From Bryobacterales bacterium (GTDB taxonomy: Bacteria; Acidobacteriota; Terriglobia; Bryobacterales; Bryobacteraceae), in assembly GCA_027459465.1 (NCBI GenBank), contig DAIDIH010000008.1:1-64000 (forward strand): a DNA stretch of 64,000 nucleotides, in the 5' to 3' direction. The position numbers and the translations under genes were made by a program. Numbering within the stretch: the stretch's first letter is position 1; each line of letters opens with the position of its first letter. A model generated the notes under the pieces. The model saw nothing but the letters and a program-made list of their open reading frames with translations, made no database searches and was not told the origin of the DNA. This document shows positions 44,059-53,512 of the stretch, one piece after another.

Positions 44059-44880
44059 GAGTAATGGCGACAGGAAAACTTACCCTGATTTGAGACATTT
44101 TCGGGGAATTCGGTGTTTCTCGCTGCGGGCCTTATGGAACGGCGGCGGACTAATTGCTACAGTCCATTCTCTATCGTAACGAATAACGTGTAATCCTGCT
44201 CACCCGCATGGAGTTTCGATGGGGGTAACCTCCTAAGCCGTTGAGGCCAAACGGCTGGACAAGAAAATGAGGTTCCGCTCGCCACTCCTCTGGGCCAGAA
44301 TAAACCGGCGCCGCTATCGACACGATCTACCGGAAGATGCCATGTTCGTCACAGAAGGCTTTCCAATGCGCTGACTTCTCGGAATTCGCTGGCCTTTAGA
44401 CACGGAAGATACCTAACCACACTCCACGTGCGGTGAGTCGATCCGAAGCTCAGGCCGCGTCTCGTGCGGTTGCTTGGGCTATCCGCACTTGATCCCAGTG
44501 GCGTTCCAAGGTGCTTTCGGCAGCCGCAAGTTTGCGATTATAACCGCTTCTTTCACTCGCTTGGGCGTTTGGTCGATCAAGTTTGCACGTAGCGGCGTAC
44601 CTATTCCGCCATCGGCTGTCCTCGCGAGCGAGCCTTCGACGGACTGGACACGCGTTCATAAGGCCCCTTTCTTCTGCCCCTCCGTCTCTCGGGCACCGCT
44701 GCGGCGCTGAAGCTGCGCCCGGCGGACGGCGGGCTTCTGCTTTTTCCAGACTCCTTCCCCAAGGCGAGCTTGGGTCCCCTTCCGGAAAATGCAGCCCTTG
44801 CCTTGGGAGCAGCGCGCCTTGCGCCCTCCGGGATGTGTGCCCCGAGAGACTTCGGGAGCAGAAAAAGGAGACCATAAACA
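44059..44880. other. Divergent leader region before the transfer operon
   Basis: About 820 bp lie between the leftward sigma gene and the rightward SSB gene. Several short frames overlap on both strands without any domain, so I call no gene. A long GC-rich leader (about 44650-44875) rich in short inverted segments precedes SSB and may be an untranslated leader. The SSB start has AAAAAGGAGACC upstream. Confidence 0.45.
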
Positions 44881-45263
44881 TGTACGCGAATCGAGTATCC
44901 CTCACCGGCTTTCTAGGCAAGGACGCCGAAGTCAAGACCACCCGCAACAACGCATCTTTCACCGTTCTTTCGCTGGCCACCAAGCGAAGCTGGAAGAAGC
45001 GGGACACCGGCGAGCGGCTCTCGCAAACCACCTGGCACCGCGTAATCGTCTGGGGGCGGCTGGGAGAATACGCCGCCACATTGACCAAGGGCGCGCACTT
45101 GCAGATCGAGGGTGAAATCCGCACCCGCGAGTACGTGCAGAAGGCCAACGGCGACCAGTCGGCCGAGGCTGTGAAGACCATCACCGAGATCCGTGCGACC
45201 GCGATCGCCAAACTGGACCGGCCGAAGAAGGACGAAGCCGAATCCGAGGGGGCTGCCGCCTGA
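44881..45263 (+). CDS. ssb: Single-stranded DNA-binding protein
   Basis: Start ATG 44881 follows AAGGAG; the open frame upstream is not SSB-like. The 127-residue protein has the OB fold of SSB: NRVSLTGFLGKDAEVKTTRN, FTVLSLATKRSWKK, TTWHRVIVWG and LQIEGEIRTREYV. It lacks the acidic tip of chromosomal SSBs. Element-encoded SSBs protect transferred single strands. It heads the plus-strand transfer region. Confidence 0.92.
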
Positions 45264-45302
45264 CGGCGGCTCTCTCCGCAGGAAGGCACAGGACGTGATG
45301 GC

Positions 45303-46172
45303 ATGAATACCGAACAAGCCAAACAGCTCAGCCAAGCCGCTCTCGATCGTCTTATGGCCGCCCTCGAACAGGGCCACAGCGCCGCCCTGAAACAGTATCT
45401 CGCCGTGATGTCCCGTTTCCGCCGGTACTCGTGGGGGAACGTTCTGTTAATCTACAGCCAACTTCCACACGCCACTCATGTTGGCGGCTTCCACTTTTGG
45501 CTCAAACTCGGCAGGCACGTCCGAAAGGGAGAGAAGGGCATCGTGATCCTCGCCCCGATAGTAGGCAGGAAGCGGCGCGTCGACGAAGTGGAACCAAGTG
45601 AGGATGGCCGGAGGCAGGTATACGGTTTCCGGGCATGTCACGTGTTTGACGTGTCGCAGACCGAAGGAGCCGACCTGCCGGAGTTCGCCACCGTTCAGGG
45701 CGACCCGGGTGATTACCTGGAGCGTCTGATCCGTTTCGTAGCGAGCCGGAATATCGATCTCGAATATGACTTCCGGATCGCTCCGGCGCGAGGGATGTCG
45801 AGCGGCGGCAAGATCACGCTTTTGCCAGGACTTTCCCCTGCCGAGACGCTGGCCACCCTCGCTCATGAGGTCGGCCATGAGCTTCTCCATCGCGGTGATC
45901 GCCGTGGGGATACTACGCACACGATCCGCGAAACCGAGGCCGAAGCCGTTGCCTTTGTGGTTTGTGCCGCGATCGGTCTGGACACGAACACCAGTAGCGC
46001 GGACTACGTGCAACTGCACGGTGGAGACAAAGCCACGCTGGCTGAGTCCCTCGCTCTGATTCAACAGACGGCTGCCACGATCCTCGCGGCCATCGAGACG
46101 CCTGAGAAGGGGACCGATGATTTCGAATCAGAAGGAGTATGCCAGTCGAGCGAACCCGCTCGATTTGACTAG
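45303..46172 (+). CDS. ArdC-like anti-restriction protein with metalloprotease motif
   Basis: The 289-residue protein has the ArdC N-terminal domain (RYSWGNVLLIYSQLPHATHV, HFWLKLGRHVRKGEKGIVIL), a single-stranded DNA binding region. A zinc-metallopeptidase motif (TLAHEVGHELLH, with the third ligand likely in ETEAEAVAF) follows. ArdC proteins enter with conjugating DNA and protect it from restriction. It lies 39 bp after SSB, in keeping with early expression in a recipient. Confidence 0.88.
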   Translation: MNTEQAKQLSQAALDRLMAALEQGHSAALKQYLAVMSRFRRYSWGNVLLIYSQLPHATHVGGFHFWLKLGRHVRKGEKGIVILAPIVGRKRRVDEVEPSEDGRRQVYGFRACHVFDVSQTEGADLPEFATVQGDPGDYLERLIRFVASRNIDLEYDFRIAPARGMSSGGKITLLPGLSPAETLATLAHEVGHELLHRGDRRGDTTHTIRETEAEAVAFVVCAAIGLDTNTSSADYVQLHGGDKATLAESLALIQQTAATILAAIETPEKGTDDFESEGVCQSSEPARFD

Positions 46173-46398
46173 CGCAAGTCTGCCGCGGCGCCGGAGCCTC
46201 ATCCATTCGGCGCCGCTCAGTCAACTGGGGGGTGCTACCGGGCACTTCACCCGATCCGCCAGCGGCATCATAAGCGCGCGACAAAACATTGGACAGGTTT
46301 CCGGTTCCCAGTTACGCTCGAGTTCGCAAGTGGATTCACATCGCGAAATTCATTCGAGTTCGCGGCTGAGTCCGAATCACAAAAGGAGACTACGAACG
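46173..46398. other. Short leader before the VirB2 gene
   Basis: About 225 bp hold no gene that I can support. GAGTTCGC is repeated (46319-46326 and again near 46356). The VirB2 start is preceded by AAAGGAGAC. Confidence 0.4.
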
Positions 46399-46749
46399 AT
46401 GAGAACCGCTATTCGTGTGCCTGCACATTTGCAGTCAGTTTTGTTTTGGAAACGCAAGTCGGCCGGCGCTGTTCGCGCCCGGATCGTGACTGGCGTGTCG
46501 TTGTTGGCTGGCTTGCTCGCGGCCACGCCGCTGCGCGCGCAGCAAGATCCCTGGGACCAGGCGGTGCAGGTGCTGCAAACTGCTTTCACCGGACCGATCG
46601 CCAAGGGACTTAGCTTGGTTGCCATCGTCGTGGGCGGGCTCATGTTCGCCTTCGGAGAAGGGCACTCCAAGAAAGCACTCGCCGGCATTATCTTCGGCGT
46701 CGGGATGGCCATCGGGGCGGTCAATTTCATGGCTTGGCTATTCCCGTAG
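46399..46749 (+). CDS. virB2: VirB2/TrbC pilin precursor (right T4SS)
   Basis: Start ATG 46399 (MRTAIRVPAHL) follows AAAGGAGAC; the longer frame is not used. The 116-residue protein has a basic N-terminus, a signal-like segment ending in PLRAQQ, and two hydrophobic helices (GLSLVAIVVGGLMFAFG and ALAGIIFGVGMAIGAVNFMA), the standard conjugative pilin form. It is single-copy and unlike the repeated pilin-like proteins of the left cluster. Confidence 0.85.
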   Translation: MRTAIRVPAHLQSVLFWKRKSAGAVRARIVTGVSLLAGLLAATPLRAQQDPWDQAVQVLQTAFTGPIAKGLSLVAIVVGGLMFAFGEGHSKKALAGIIFGVGMAIGAVNFMAWLFP

Positions 46750-46785
46750 AAGCAACCGAGATCCAGAGGAGAGAGGACTCAGAAC

Positions 46786-47088
46786 ATGCCGAACGAACCA
46801 CGGTTTCATCCGGTCTACAAATCCATCAACAAGCCGCTGACGATCTGGGGCGTGGAACGCCGGCTGTTCTTCCTGGCCCTCATCTTGGGCGGGGCGGCAT
46901 TCAACCTGTTCGGAAGCCTAGTCAGCGGACTGGCTCTGTTCGCCGCCCTGTATCTTTTCGCCCGATGGTCGACCGGAACCGATCCGCAACTTCTGCGGAT
47001 TCTCCTCAACTCCGCACGCTTTCACGCCAACTACGATCCCGGCAAGCGCGACGGCATCCATATCCTCGTTGCGCGGAGGCGGTCATGA
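46786..47088 (+). CDS. virB3: VirB3/TrbD-like inner-membrane protein
   Basis: The 100-residue protein begins PRFHPVYKSINKPLTIWGVE, the typical VirB3 opening. It has two membrane segments (FFLALILGGAAFNLF, GLALFAALYLFA) and a C-terminal basic part. It overlaps the VirB4 start by ATGA. Confidence 0.85.
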   Translation: MPNEPRFHPVYKSINKPLTIWGVERRLFFLALILGGAAFNLFGSLVSGLALFAALYLFARWSTGTDPQLLRILLNSARFHANYDPGKRDGIHILVARRRS

Positions 47089-49517
47089 TTCGCGTGGGCG
47101 AAATTCTTCGCGATTACCTGGATGCCGGCGCGATGAGTTCGCTGATCGGGCTGTTCGGCTTTGTCGACGAACACACATTTCTGACCAAGAGCGGTGACCT
47201 GGGCGTTGTGTTTCGCCTGGCTGGCACCGACGCGGAGTGTCTCGACCACTCCGAGCGCGACCAGATCGCGCGCCGGTTCGAATCCGTCATTCGCTCACTC
47301 GATGAGCGGTTCCGGGTCTATCAGTACCTCCTCAAGCGGAATCATGCCGCGATCCCGCACCGGCATTGCGAGAACTCTATTGTCGCCCGGGCAATCTCCA
47401 ACCGCATCGCGTACCTGGCCTCCAAAAGCGACTCGCTCTACGCATTTGAGACTTACGCCGTGGTCATGCTTGAGAATTGGCGCCGCGGCGGCGCATGGTC
47501 TGGCCGGCTCCGAAGTCTTCTATCGAGGCCGCATTCCGTTATCCCGGCTCTATTGGCAGGCCGAAACGCCGTTACGATCCTCGAACAGGATCTTGATCGT
47601 GCGCGGGAGCTTCTCAGCCATAAGGCGACGAGCCTGCTCATTCAACTACGCGACACGCTCGGACTGGAACTGCTCTCAAAAGATGCCGCCTTCGGCTTCT
47701 TTCGGCGCTTGGCGAACCTCGCGCCGCACAAGCTCGACGCCAATCTCAAATACGATATGCATCTCGACTTTTTTGCCTGCGACTCGGCGCTCGAGTGCTA
47801 CCGGGACCATCTCCGAATGGATGGCTACTTCGTCCAGGTGCTCACCCTGAAAGAGCCGCCGTCGCAGACCTTCGCCCACTTGCTCCGTTCGCTGGACCAG
47901 ATCCCGTGCAACTTCCTCATCGCCAACGAGTGGAGTCGAGAACCGAATCTTTTCGCCCGGCGCGAGATTCAGTCCAAGCGCCGTCACTTTCACAATGCCA
48001 AAGCATCGTTTGTGAACTATCTCGGCGATCAGCCGCTTTCGCCCGGCGAGATGCTGATCGACGACGGCGCAGCCGGTCTCGTCGCCGACCTTGGTAGCTG
48101 TTTACGCGAGATCGAGATTGCCGGACACTACTTCGGCCGGTTCTCGCTCACCATTGTGCTCTACGAAAAGGACCGAACGCGGCTACGGCGGGCCGTCGCG
48201 GAATGTTTCAAAGTCTTCAGTTCGCACGACGCCGCGCTCATCGAGGAACGCTTCAACCAGCTCAACGCCTTCCTGGCCACGATCCCCGGAAACCGGGCAT
48301 TCAACCTACGCCGGCTCTGGTTGCTCAATACAAACTACGCCGACCTCTCGTTCCTGTTCACGCCTCGAATCGGCGACACGCGAAACAATCACTTGAACGA
48401 CGAGTACCTGGCGGTTCTTGAAACCAACTCTTCCACCCCGTACTTCTTGAACCTCCACCACCAGGACGTCGCGCACACGATGATTCTGGGCGCGACCGGC
48501 GCCGGTAAGAGTTTCCTGCTCAACTTCCTTATTACTCACCTGCAGAAATACCAGCCGCTCACCTATGTGTTCGACCTGGGAGGGTCCTACGGGCCGCTTA
48601 CGGAGCTTTTCGGTGGCAGCTACTTCCACTTGGGCATCGATAAACGACCCTTCACCATCAATCCGTTTCGGCTCGCGCCCACACCCGAGAATCTTCAGTT
48701 TCTGTTTTCCTTCGTCAAGGTTCTGGTTGAATCCGGCGGTTACACGATCAATGGCCGGGAAGAACGTGACTTGTACGACCAGATCAGCAACGTCTACGAG
48801 GTGGATTATGGGCAGCGGCGGCTGTTCACCCTGGCGAACATCGTAAGCCGCAACGTGGCCGATCAGCTTCGCAAATGGGTCGAAGGGGGACAGTACGCGG
48901 CGCTGTTCGACAACCTCGAAGACAATCTGAGCCTGGCGCCGTTTCAAACCTTCGATTTCGAAGGCATGGCGAAGTATCCGCAAATATTGGAACCGCTCTT
49001 GTTCTACGTTCTGCACAGCGCCAACGCATCGATCGACGATCCGGAGCTTGCCACCCGCCTGAAAGTCTTTGTCATGGACGAAGCGTGGCGGTTCCTGAAC
49101 AACCCCATCACACGCCACTACATCGTCGAAGCCTTAAAGACGTGGCGCAAGCGCAACGCCGCTATGATTCTGGCAACGCAATCCAGCGACGACCTGGAGC
49201 GATCCGAGATGCTGCGTGTCATTGTCGAGAGCTGTCCGAGCAAGTTGTTTCTCGCCAATCCCGGCATGGACCGCCAGGCTTATCGCGAGCTGTTTCATCT
49301 CAACGAGACCGAAGCGGCAACTATCTCCGGGCTCGTGCCCAAGCAGCAGATTCTTATCAAACGGCCGGACTTCAGCAAAGTGGTGCACCTTAACGTTGAC
49401 CCGGCCAGCTATTGGCTTTACACCTCTAACCCATATGACAACCAGCGCCGCCGCGAGGCGTTCGAGCAGCACGGCTTCGTGGACGGTCTGGAATTCCTTG
49501 CAAGGAGCTCGCAATGA
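47085..49517 (+). CDS. virB4: VirB4/TrbE T4SS ATPase
   Basis: Start ATG 47085 lies in an ATGA overlap with virB3. The 810-residue protein has the VirB4 N-terminal domain and an ATPase domain with Walker A LGATGAGKSF, Walker B VFVMDEAWRFL and AAMILATQSSDDL. VirB4 energises pilus assembly and interacts with VirB3, VirB10 and VirB11. It overlaps the VirB9-like gene by four bases. Confidence 0.95.
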   Translation: MIRVGEILRDYLDAGAMSSLIGLFGFVDEHTFLTKSGDLGVVFRLAGTDAECLDHSERDQIARRFESVIRSLDERFRVYQYLLKRNHAAIPHRHCENSIVARAISNRIAYLASKSDSLYAFETYAVVMLENWRRGGAWSGRLRSLLSRPHSVIPALLAGRNAVTILEQDLDRARELLSHKATSLLIQLRDTLGLELLSKDAAFGFFRRLANLAPHKLDANLKYDMHLDFFACDSALECYRDHLRMDGYFVQVLTLKEPPSQTFAHLLRSLDQIPCNFLIANEWSREPNLFARREIQSKRRHFHNAKASFVNYLGDQPLSPGEMLIDDGAAGLVADLGSCLREIEIAGHYFGRFSLTIVLYEKDRTRLRRAVAECFKVFSSHDAALIEERFNQLNAFLATIPGNRAFNLRRLWLLNTNYADLSFLFTPRIGDTRNNHLNDEYLAVLETNSSTPYFLNLHHQDVAHTMILGATGAGKSFLLNFLITHLQKYQPLTYVFDLGGSYGPLTELFGGSYFHLGIDKRPFTINPFRLAPTPENLQFLFSFVKVLVESGGYTINGREERDLYDQISNVYEVDYGQRRLFTLANIVSRNVADQLRKWVEGGQYAALFDNLEDNLSLAPFQTFDFEGMAKYPQILEPLLFYVLHSANASIDDPELATRLKVFVMDEAWRFLNNPITRHYIVEALKTWRKRNAAMILATQSSDDLERSEMLRVIVESCPSKLFLANPGMDRQAYRELFHLNETEAATISGLVPKQQILIKRPDFSKVVHLNVDPASYWLYTSNPYDNQRRREAFEQHGFVDGLEFLARSSQ

Positions 49518-50335
49518 AACTGAATACACTGGCCCGGACTGGGGTCTTTCTTCTCGCCTCGCTGGCGCCCGCGGCATCCGTAACGGAGACGCCGCGAACG
49601 GCTCGAGTGGTCCCGTACGGCGAACGCGATGTTATCGCCGTGAAAGCGAAGGTCCGCTTCACAACGGTGATCATTCTTCCCAAGCGGGAGCAGATTCTCG
49701 ATTACACATGCGGCGATAAGGAGTTCTGGATCGTCAACGGAAGCCAGAACCTCGCCTATGTCAAACCGGCCAAGGAGGGGGCGCGCACCGACCTGAATCT
49801 GATAACCGCCAGTGGCAACGTCTATTCCTTTGTTCTTTCCGAGATCTCAGACGTGACTGGCACCGAGCCAGACATGAAGATCTTTGTTGAACCGAAGGAC
49901 GAGTCGATGCTTTCGGCCATCAATGGCGCGCCCCGGTTCGTCGCGGCGTCTCAGGTGGAAGAGGTCCGCCGGCAAGTGGAACAGGCGACAGCCGAGGCGC
50001 AGCACGCCAGACAATCGGCCGCAAAGGTAGTCGAGCGCGAGCAGGAGAAGTTCCGAGCTGAGTACCCGCTCAGCCTCCGGTTTCCCTACCGCTTCGATGC
50101 CGCCAAGCCGCCGTTCAACGTCACCGCGATCTACACCGATGGAAAGTTTACCTACATTCAGGCTCACCCCGACGAGCCGCCCGCTCTGTACCAGTTAAAA
50201 GACGGAAAACCGGATCTGGTCCAGTACGAGTTTCATGACGGGACCTATGTCGCCACGGGAATTCTAGACAGCGGTTACTTGGCCGTTGGCAAACAAAAAC
50301 TGAGCTTTATCCGGCAGGAACCAGGCAACAAGTGA
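49514..50335 (+). CDS. virB9: VirB9/TrbG outer-membrane core protein
   Basis: The 273-residue protein has a signal peptide (VFLLASLAPAASVTETPR). An N-terminal beta domain (VKAKVRFTTVIILPKREQIL, FWIVNGSQNLAYVKP, LNLITASGNVYSFVLSE) and a C-terminal VirB9 domain (FPYRFDAAKPPFNVTAIYTD) are separated by a helical, Gln/Ala-rich linker. With VirB10 it forms the envelope pore. Confidence 0.9.
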   Translation: MKLNTLARTGVFLLASLAPAASVTETPRTARVVPYGERDVIAVKAKVRFTTVIILPKREQILDYTCGDKEFWIVNGSQNLAYVKPAKEGARTDLNLITASGNVYSFVLSEISDVTGTEPDMKIFVEPKDESMLSAINGAPRFVAASQVEEVRRQVEQATAEAQHARQSAAKVVEREQEKFRAEYPLSLRFPYRFDAAKPPFNVTAIYTDGKFTYIQAHPDEPPALYQLKDGKPDLVQYEFHDGTYVATGILDSGYLAVGKQKLSFIRQEPGNK

Positions 50336-50345
50336 GGCTCCGACG

Positions 50346-51617
50346 ATGCAAAACCCGACTCCAGACTCCGAGAACACAAGGCGCGAAGAGCTCCCGGCGC
50401 AGGCTTTAACGGCGAAGCCGCCGGGCATTCTGCCAAAGAATACTCAGGCGCGGGTCTTCGCTGTACTGGCGGCGGTGATCGTGGCCGCTATCGCTCTGTC
50501 GGGCGGCGGATCGAAGACCAAGACGTCGGCCCAAGTCTCTCGGGGCGTGAATGTCATCGACCCGAGCGCCGACCGCATCGCTGAGTATCGCCGCCGACTC
50601 GATGAAGAGACGCGAAAACTTGCCGCCGAGCAGGCCGCCTTGAACGAGGCCAAGCAGGCTGCTGCAAGTGCTGCACCTCGCGTCAAGGTTGCCAGCCAAC
50701 CGGCGGGGACGCCCGCAAGTAACTACGAGACAGTGCATCCGACAACCAAGTCGGATCGCGACGAACCGAAGCGGGAAATCCAGTCGGAGAAGGCTCGTCG
50801 GGACTACGACTCCCTATTCGCCTCGAACGTTGCCTTGAGCTACCGCAACCACGAGTCGCGGTCCCCCGCTGATACCGAAATAGCTCGTTCGCCGCTTCTT
50901 GCCGATTCAGGATTGTATCGAGTTCCGCCAATAGCCCCCGGCACTTCGGGGGCGACCCAGGGAGCTGCGCCCGTGGCCTCAAGGCCTCCGGAGCGCACTC
51001 CCCCGGCGGAAGAACCCAGCCGCGCCGACGGCCCGCTCTACCGCCTACTCGAAGGTACGCTACTCGACACCATACTCACCAACCGGCTGGACGGGGCCCT
51101 CGCCGGTCCTGTGAATACCATGTTGACCACCGATGTCTACTCCCACGATCGCCAGCATCTGCTGCTTCCCCAGGGCAGCCGGATACTGGGCGAGGTTAAG
51201 CCTGTCGCGAGCTTCGGCCAGCAGCGTCTCGCCGTCGTCTTCCACAGGATTCTCATGCCCGATGGATACTCTGTATCGCTTGATCGCTTCGAGGGCATGA
51301 ACCAGATCGGGGAAACGGGTCTCCGGGACCGGGTCAATCACCACTACCTGGAGATCTTCGGCGCCTCGATCGCCATCGGCGCCATTGCGGGTCTGGCTCA
51401 GGCCAATACCCAGTATGGCTTCACCGAGTCGCCCTCCGATCTCTATCGCCAAGGCGTCGCATCCAGTCTGTCGCAAAGCTCGCTTGGCATTCTCGACCGC
51501 TTTCTTAATATCCTGCCGGCATTCACGATCCGCGAGGGGCACCGGATCAAAATCTATCTTGCCGGCGATCTGCTCCTGCCGGACTACGCCCGGCACACTA
51601 TTCCAACCAGTTTTTGA
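50346..51617 (+). CDS. virB10: VirB10/TrbI core protein
   Basis: The 423-residue protein has a short cytoplasmic N-terminus, one membrane segment (VFAVLAAVIVAAIALSGG), a long coiled, Pro-rich periplasmic part and the TrbI barrel domain. LLLPQGSRILGEVKPV and FHRILMPDGYSVSLD are typical. It ends IKIYLAGDLLLPDY. The gene follows virB9 by 10 bp. Confidence 0.93.
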   Translation: MQNPTPDSENTRREELPAQALTAKPPGILPKNTQARVFAVLAAVIVAAIALSGGGSKTKTSAQVSRGVNVIDPSADRIAEYRRRLDEETRKLAAEQAALNEAKQAAASAAPRVKVASQPAGTPASNYETVHPTTKSDRDEPKREIQSEKARRDYDSLFASNVALSYRNHESRSPADTEIARSPLLADSGLYRVPPIAPGTSGATQGAAPVASRPPERTPPAEEPSRADGPLYRLLEGTLLDTILTNRLDGALAGPVNTMLTTDVYSHDRQHLLLPQGSRILGEVKPVASFGQQRLAVVFHRILMPDGYSVSLDRFEGMNQIGETGLRDRVNHHYLEIFGASIAIGAIAGLAQANTQYGFTESPSDLYRQGVASSLSQSSLGILDRFLNILPAFTIREGHRIKIYLAGDLLLPDYARHTIPTSF

Positions 51618-51630
51618 AGGAGAACTATCC

Positions 51631-51783
51631 ATGAAATTTCTCAAGTTTCTGTTCACTGCCCGCATGAGCTTCCTGCTCTTCGCGCTTCTCGCCTTTGCCA
51701 TCACGCTGCTTTATCTGGGCTGGGCCAGCCACAGACAGACGCCGGGCGCGGCCCGTCCGGCCAGTACGTCGGAGGCCCGCTGA
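51631..51783 (+). CDS. Small membrane protein in VirB7 position
   Basis: A 50-residue frame starts at ATG 51631 with GAAGGAG at ideal distance. It has a basic N-terminus, one membrane segment (MSFLLFALLAFAITLLYLGW) and a polar tail. No lipobox Cys is present, so it is not a classical VirB7 lipoprotein, although it sits between VirB10 and VirB5 genes. Confidence 0.62.
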   Translation: MKFLKFLFTARMSFLLFALLAFAITLLYLGWASHRQTPGAARPASTSEAR

Positions 51784-51823
51784 TTCCGCCCCCTGCAGCC
51801 TCGATCCTGACTAGGAGCCATTT

Positions 51824-52645
51824 ATGAAAACACGCCTCACGGCCGCCGTTCTCTTTCTCGGACTGTTGTTCGGCGCGACCATCGCGCGAGCGCAGTTCGG
51901 CTTTGGACTCACGGTTTTCGATCCTTCGGTCTATGCCGAAGCCGTCGCCGAGGTATCGAAGCTGGTCGAACAGTACAACCAGCTTGTCCAGACTTACCAG
52001 ATGATCACGAACCAATACCACCAGATGCTTTGGATGTCTAAAGAGCTGCCGGGTGATTTCGCAAGGTTCCGCGCGACACCCACGCCATGGTTCTTGACCT
52101 TGGCAGCGAACACGTACGGCACTACCGGCGGCTGGATCGCGGCCATCAACACAGGAATCAACGTCCCGATTGGTTACCAGGGAGCCACGGTTCCGCTCCT
52201 GCCGTATGGCCCGGCGATCTCTAACGTTCCCCCCGCCCAGCGCACGACCCTCGAAAAGCAGTACGCCACGGTCGAGCTAGCCGACGGCGCCAATCAGGAT
52301 GGGCTGGAGACTCTCGGAACCTTGCGAGCGAACGCGCCGCAGGTTGAAGCCGCTATACAGAATATCGAGGACGCCTCCCTCGACCAGGCCTCCGATTACA
52401 ACACAGAGATCGCGGTTCTCAACAAGATAAATGCGGCTTCGGTCATCGCTCTCCGGAACACTCAGGACTCGAACAAACTGCTGGCGACACTCGCCGAGCA
52501 GCAACTGATCGAGGCCAAGCGCCGGCGAGATTCCGAGGCCGAGTCGGTCAACAACCACGTCGCGTTCATGGCGCGCGAGCAGAGCTATCTCTCGAGTCAA
52601 AAGGCCGGCGCAAGCGACGCCATGATGGCGTTCCGGATGCCCTGA
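51824..52645 (+). CDS. virB5: VirB5/TrbJ-like pilus-tip protein
   Basis: The 273-residue protein has a signal peptide (LFLGLLFGATIARAQFGFGL). It continues VFDPSVYAEAVAEVSKLVEQ and YNQLVQTYQMITNQYHQML, the characteristic opening of TrbJ/VirB5. The C-terminal half is coiled. Such proteins sit at the pilus tip and help contact recipients. Confidence 0.85.
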   Translation: MKTRLTAAVLFLGLLFGATIARAQFGFGLTVFDPSVYAEAVAEVSKLVEQYNQLVQTYQMITNQYHQMLWMSKELPGDFARFRATPTPWFLTLAANTYGTTGGWIAAINTGINVPIGYQGATVPLLPYGPAISNVPPAQRTTLEKQYATVELADGANQDGLETLGTLRANAPQVEAAIQNIEDASLDQASDYNTEIAVLNKINAASVIALRNTQDSNKLLATLAEQQLIEAKRRRDSEAESVNNHVAFMAREQSYLSSQKAGASDAMMAFRMP

Positions 52646-52678
52646 ACCCCTGAAAATCCGCAGAAGTGAGACCAAGTT

Positions 52679-53503
52679 ATGTTGCCAAGTTCAATGAACG
52701 ATCTGTTCCAGTTCCTCAGCGACCTGCTGACCTCGCATGCCGCCGTGTTCGAGACCCTCGGCATCGATTTGTTCCGCGGCTTTGCCGTGATCCTGATCGT
52801 CTGGTTTGGCGTGAAGTCGGCCCTCTCCTCAGCCGGTGGCGGACCCGGATTCCGGTTCGACCACTTCGCCGAGCTTCTTCTCTCAATTGCTTTCGGCTTC
52901 GCAATGATCACCTATTACAGCCAACCGATCCCCGGCTTCGGAGTGAGCTTTCACGGGCTGATCACGAACCAGGGCTTGGCCCTCGCCAACCAGTTGAACC
53001 ACGGGATGGTCTCGGAGGTCTTCTCCCGGTTGGACGGCATCTACTTTTCGCTGGAGGTGCCCGTGGTGGCCTATGACATCGCCGCCGTCATCCACTTCAT
53101 CCTGATTGTCGCCATGATTGTCGTCCTCGAAGCGGCGGTGTTTTTCGTTATCGCTTTCGGCTACATCGCCGCCGCCATCGCTGTACTCCTCGGTCCAGTG
53201 TTCATCCCTTTCTTCATCGTCCCGAAGCTCGAGTGGCTGTTCTGGGGGTGGTTCAAGGCGTTCCTGCAGTACTCGTTCTACCCGGTCGTCGCCAACGCCT
53301 ACCTCTACGTGTTCGGAAACATGCTCGTGCACCTGGTGGACTCGCAGCCGCCGCCGTACGACAGCGCCGCGATCGCACTGCTGTTCGCGCCGCTGCTGTT
53401 TCTCTTAATTGCCTTTGCTTGGGGCGTCGTGAAGATTCCATCGCTTGTCAGTTCGCTGTTCAGCGGTAGCGCGGGCGAGTCCGTCGTACCACGGTTTCTC
53501 TGA
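52679..53503 (+). CDS. virB6: VirB6/TrbL inner-membrane channel protein
   Basis: The 274-residue protein has six or so membrane segments, among them FRGFAVILIVWFGVKSAL, FIAVVL-like regions, LLGPVFIPFFIVPKLEWLFW and ALLFAPLLFLLIAFAWGV. WFKAFLQYSFYPVVANAYLY is typical of TrbL/VirB6. It lines the inner-membrane passage for DNA. A possible second start is MNDLFQF, five codons in. Confidence 0.85.
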   Translation: MLPSSMNDLFQFLSDLLTSHAAVFETLGIDLFRGFAVILIVWFGVKSALSSAGGGPGFRFDHFAELLLSIAFGFAMITYYSQPIPGFGVSFHGLITNQGLALANQLNHGMVSEVFSRLDGIYFSLEVPVVAYDIAAVIHFILIVAMIVVLEAAVFFVIAFGYIAAAIAVLLGPVFIPFFIVPKLEWLFWGWFKAFLQYSFYPVVANAYLYVFGNMLVHLVDSQPPPYDSAAIALLFAPLLFLLIAFAWGVVKIPSLVSSLFSGSAGESVVPRFL

Positions 53504-53512
53504 GGAGATCTT

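Noticed and set aside
44450-45377. Minus-strand ORFs (290 and 154 codons) over the SSB/ArdC region
   Set aside because: Both are antisense to the clear SSB and ArdC genes and lack recognisable features.
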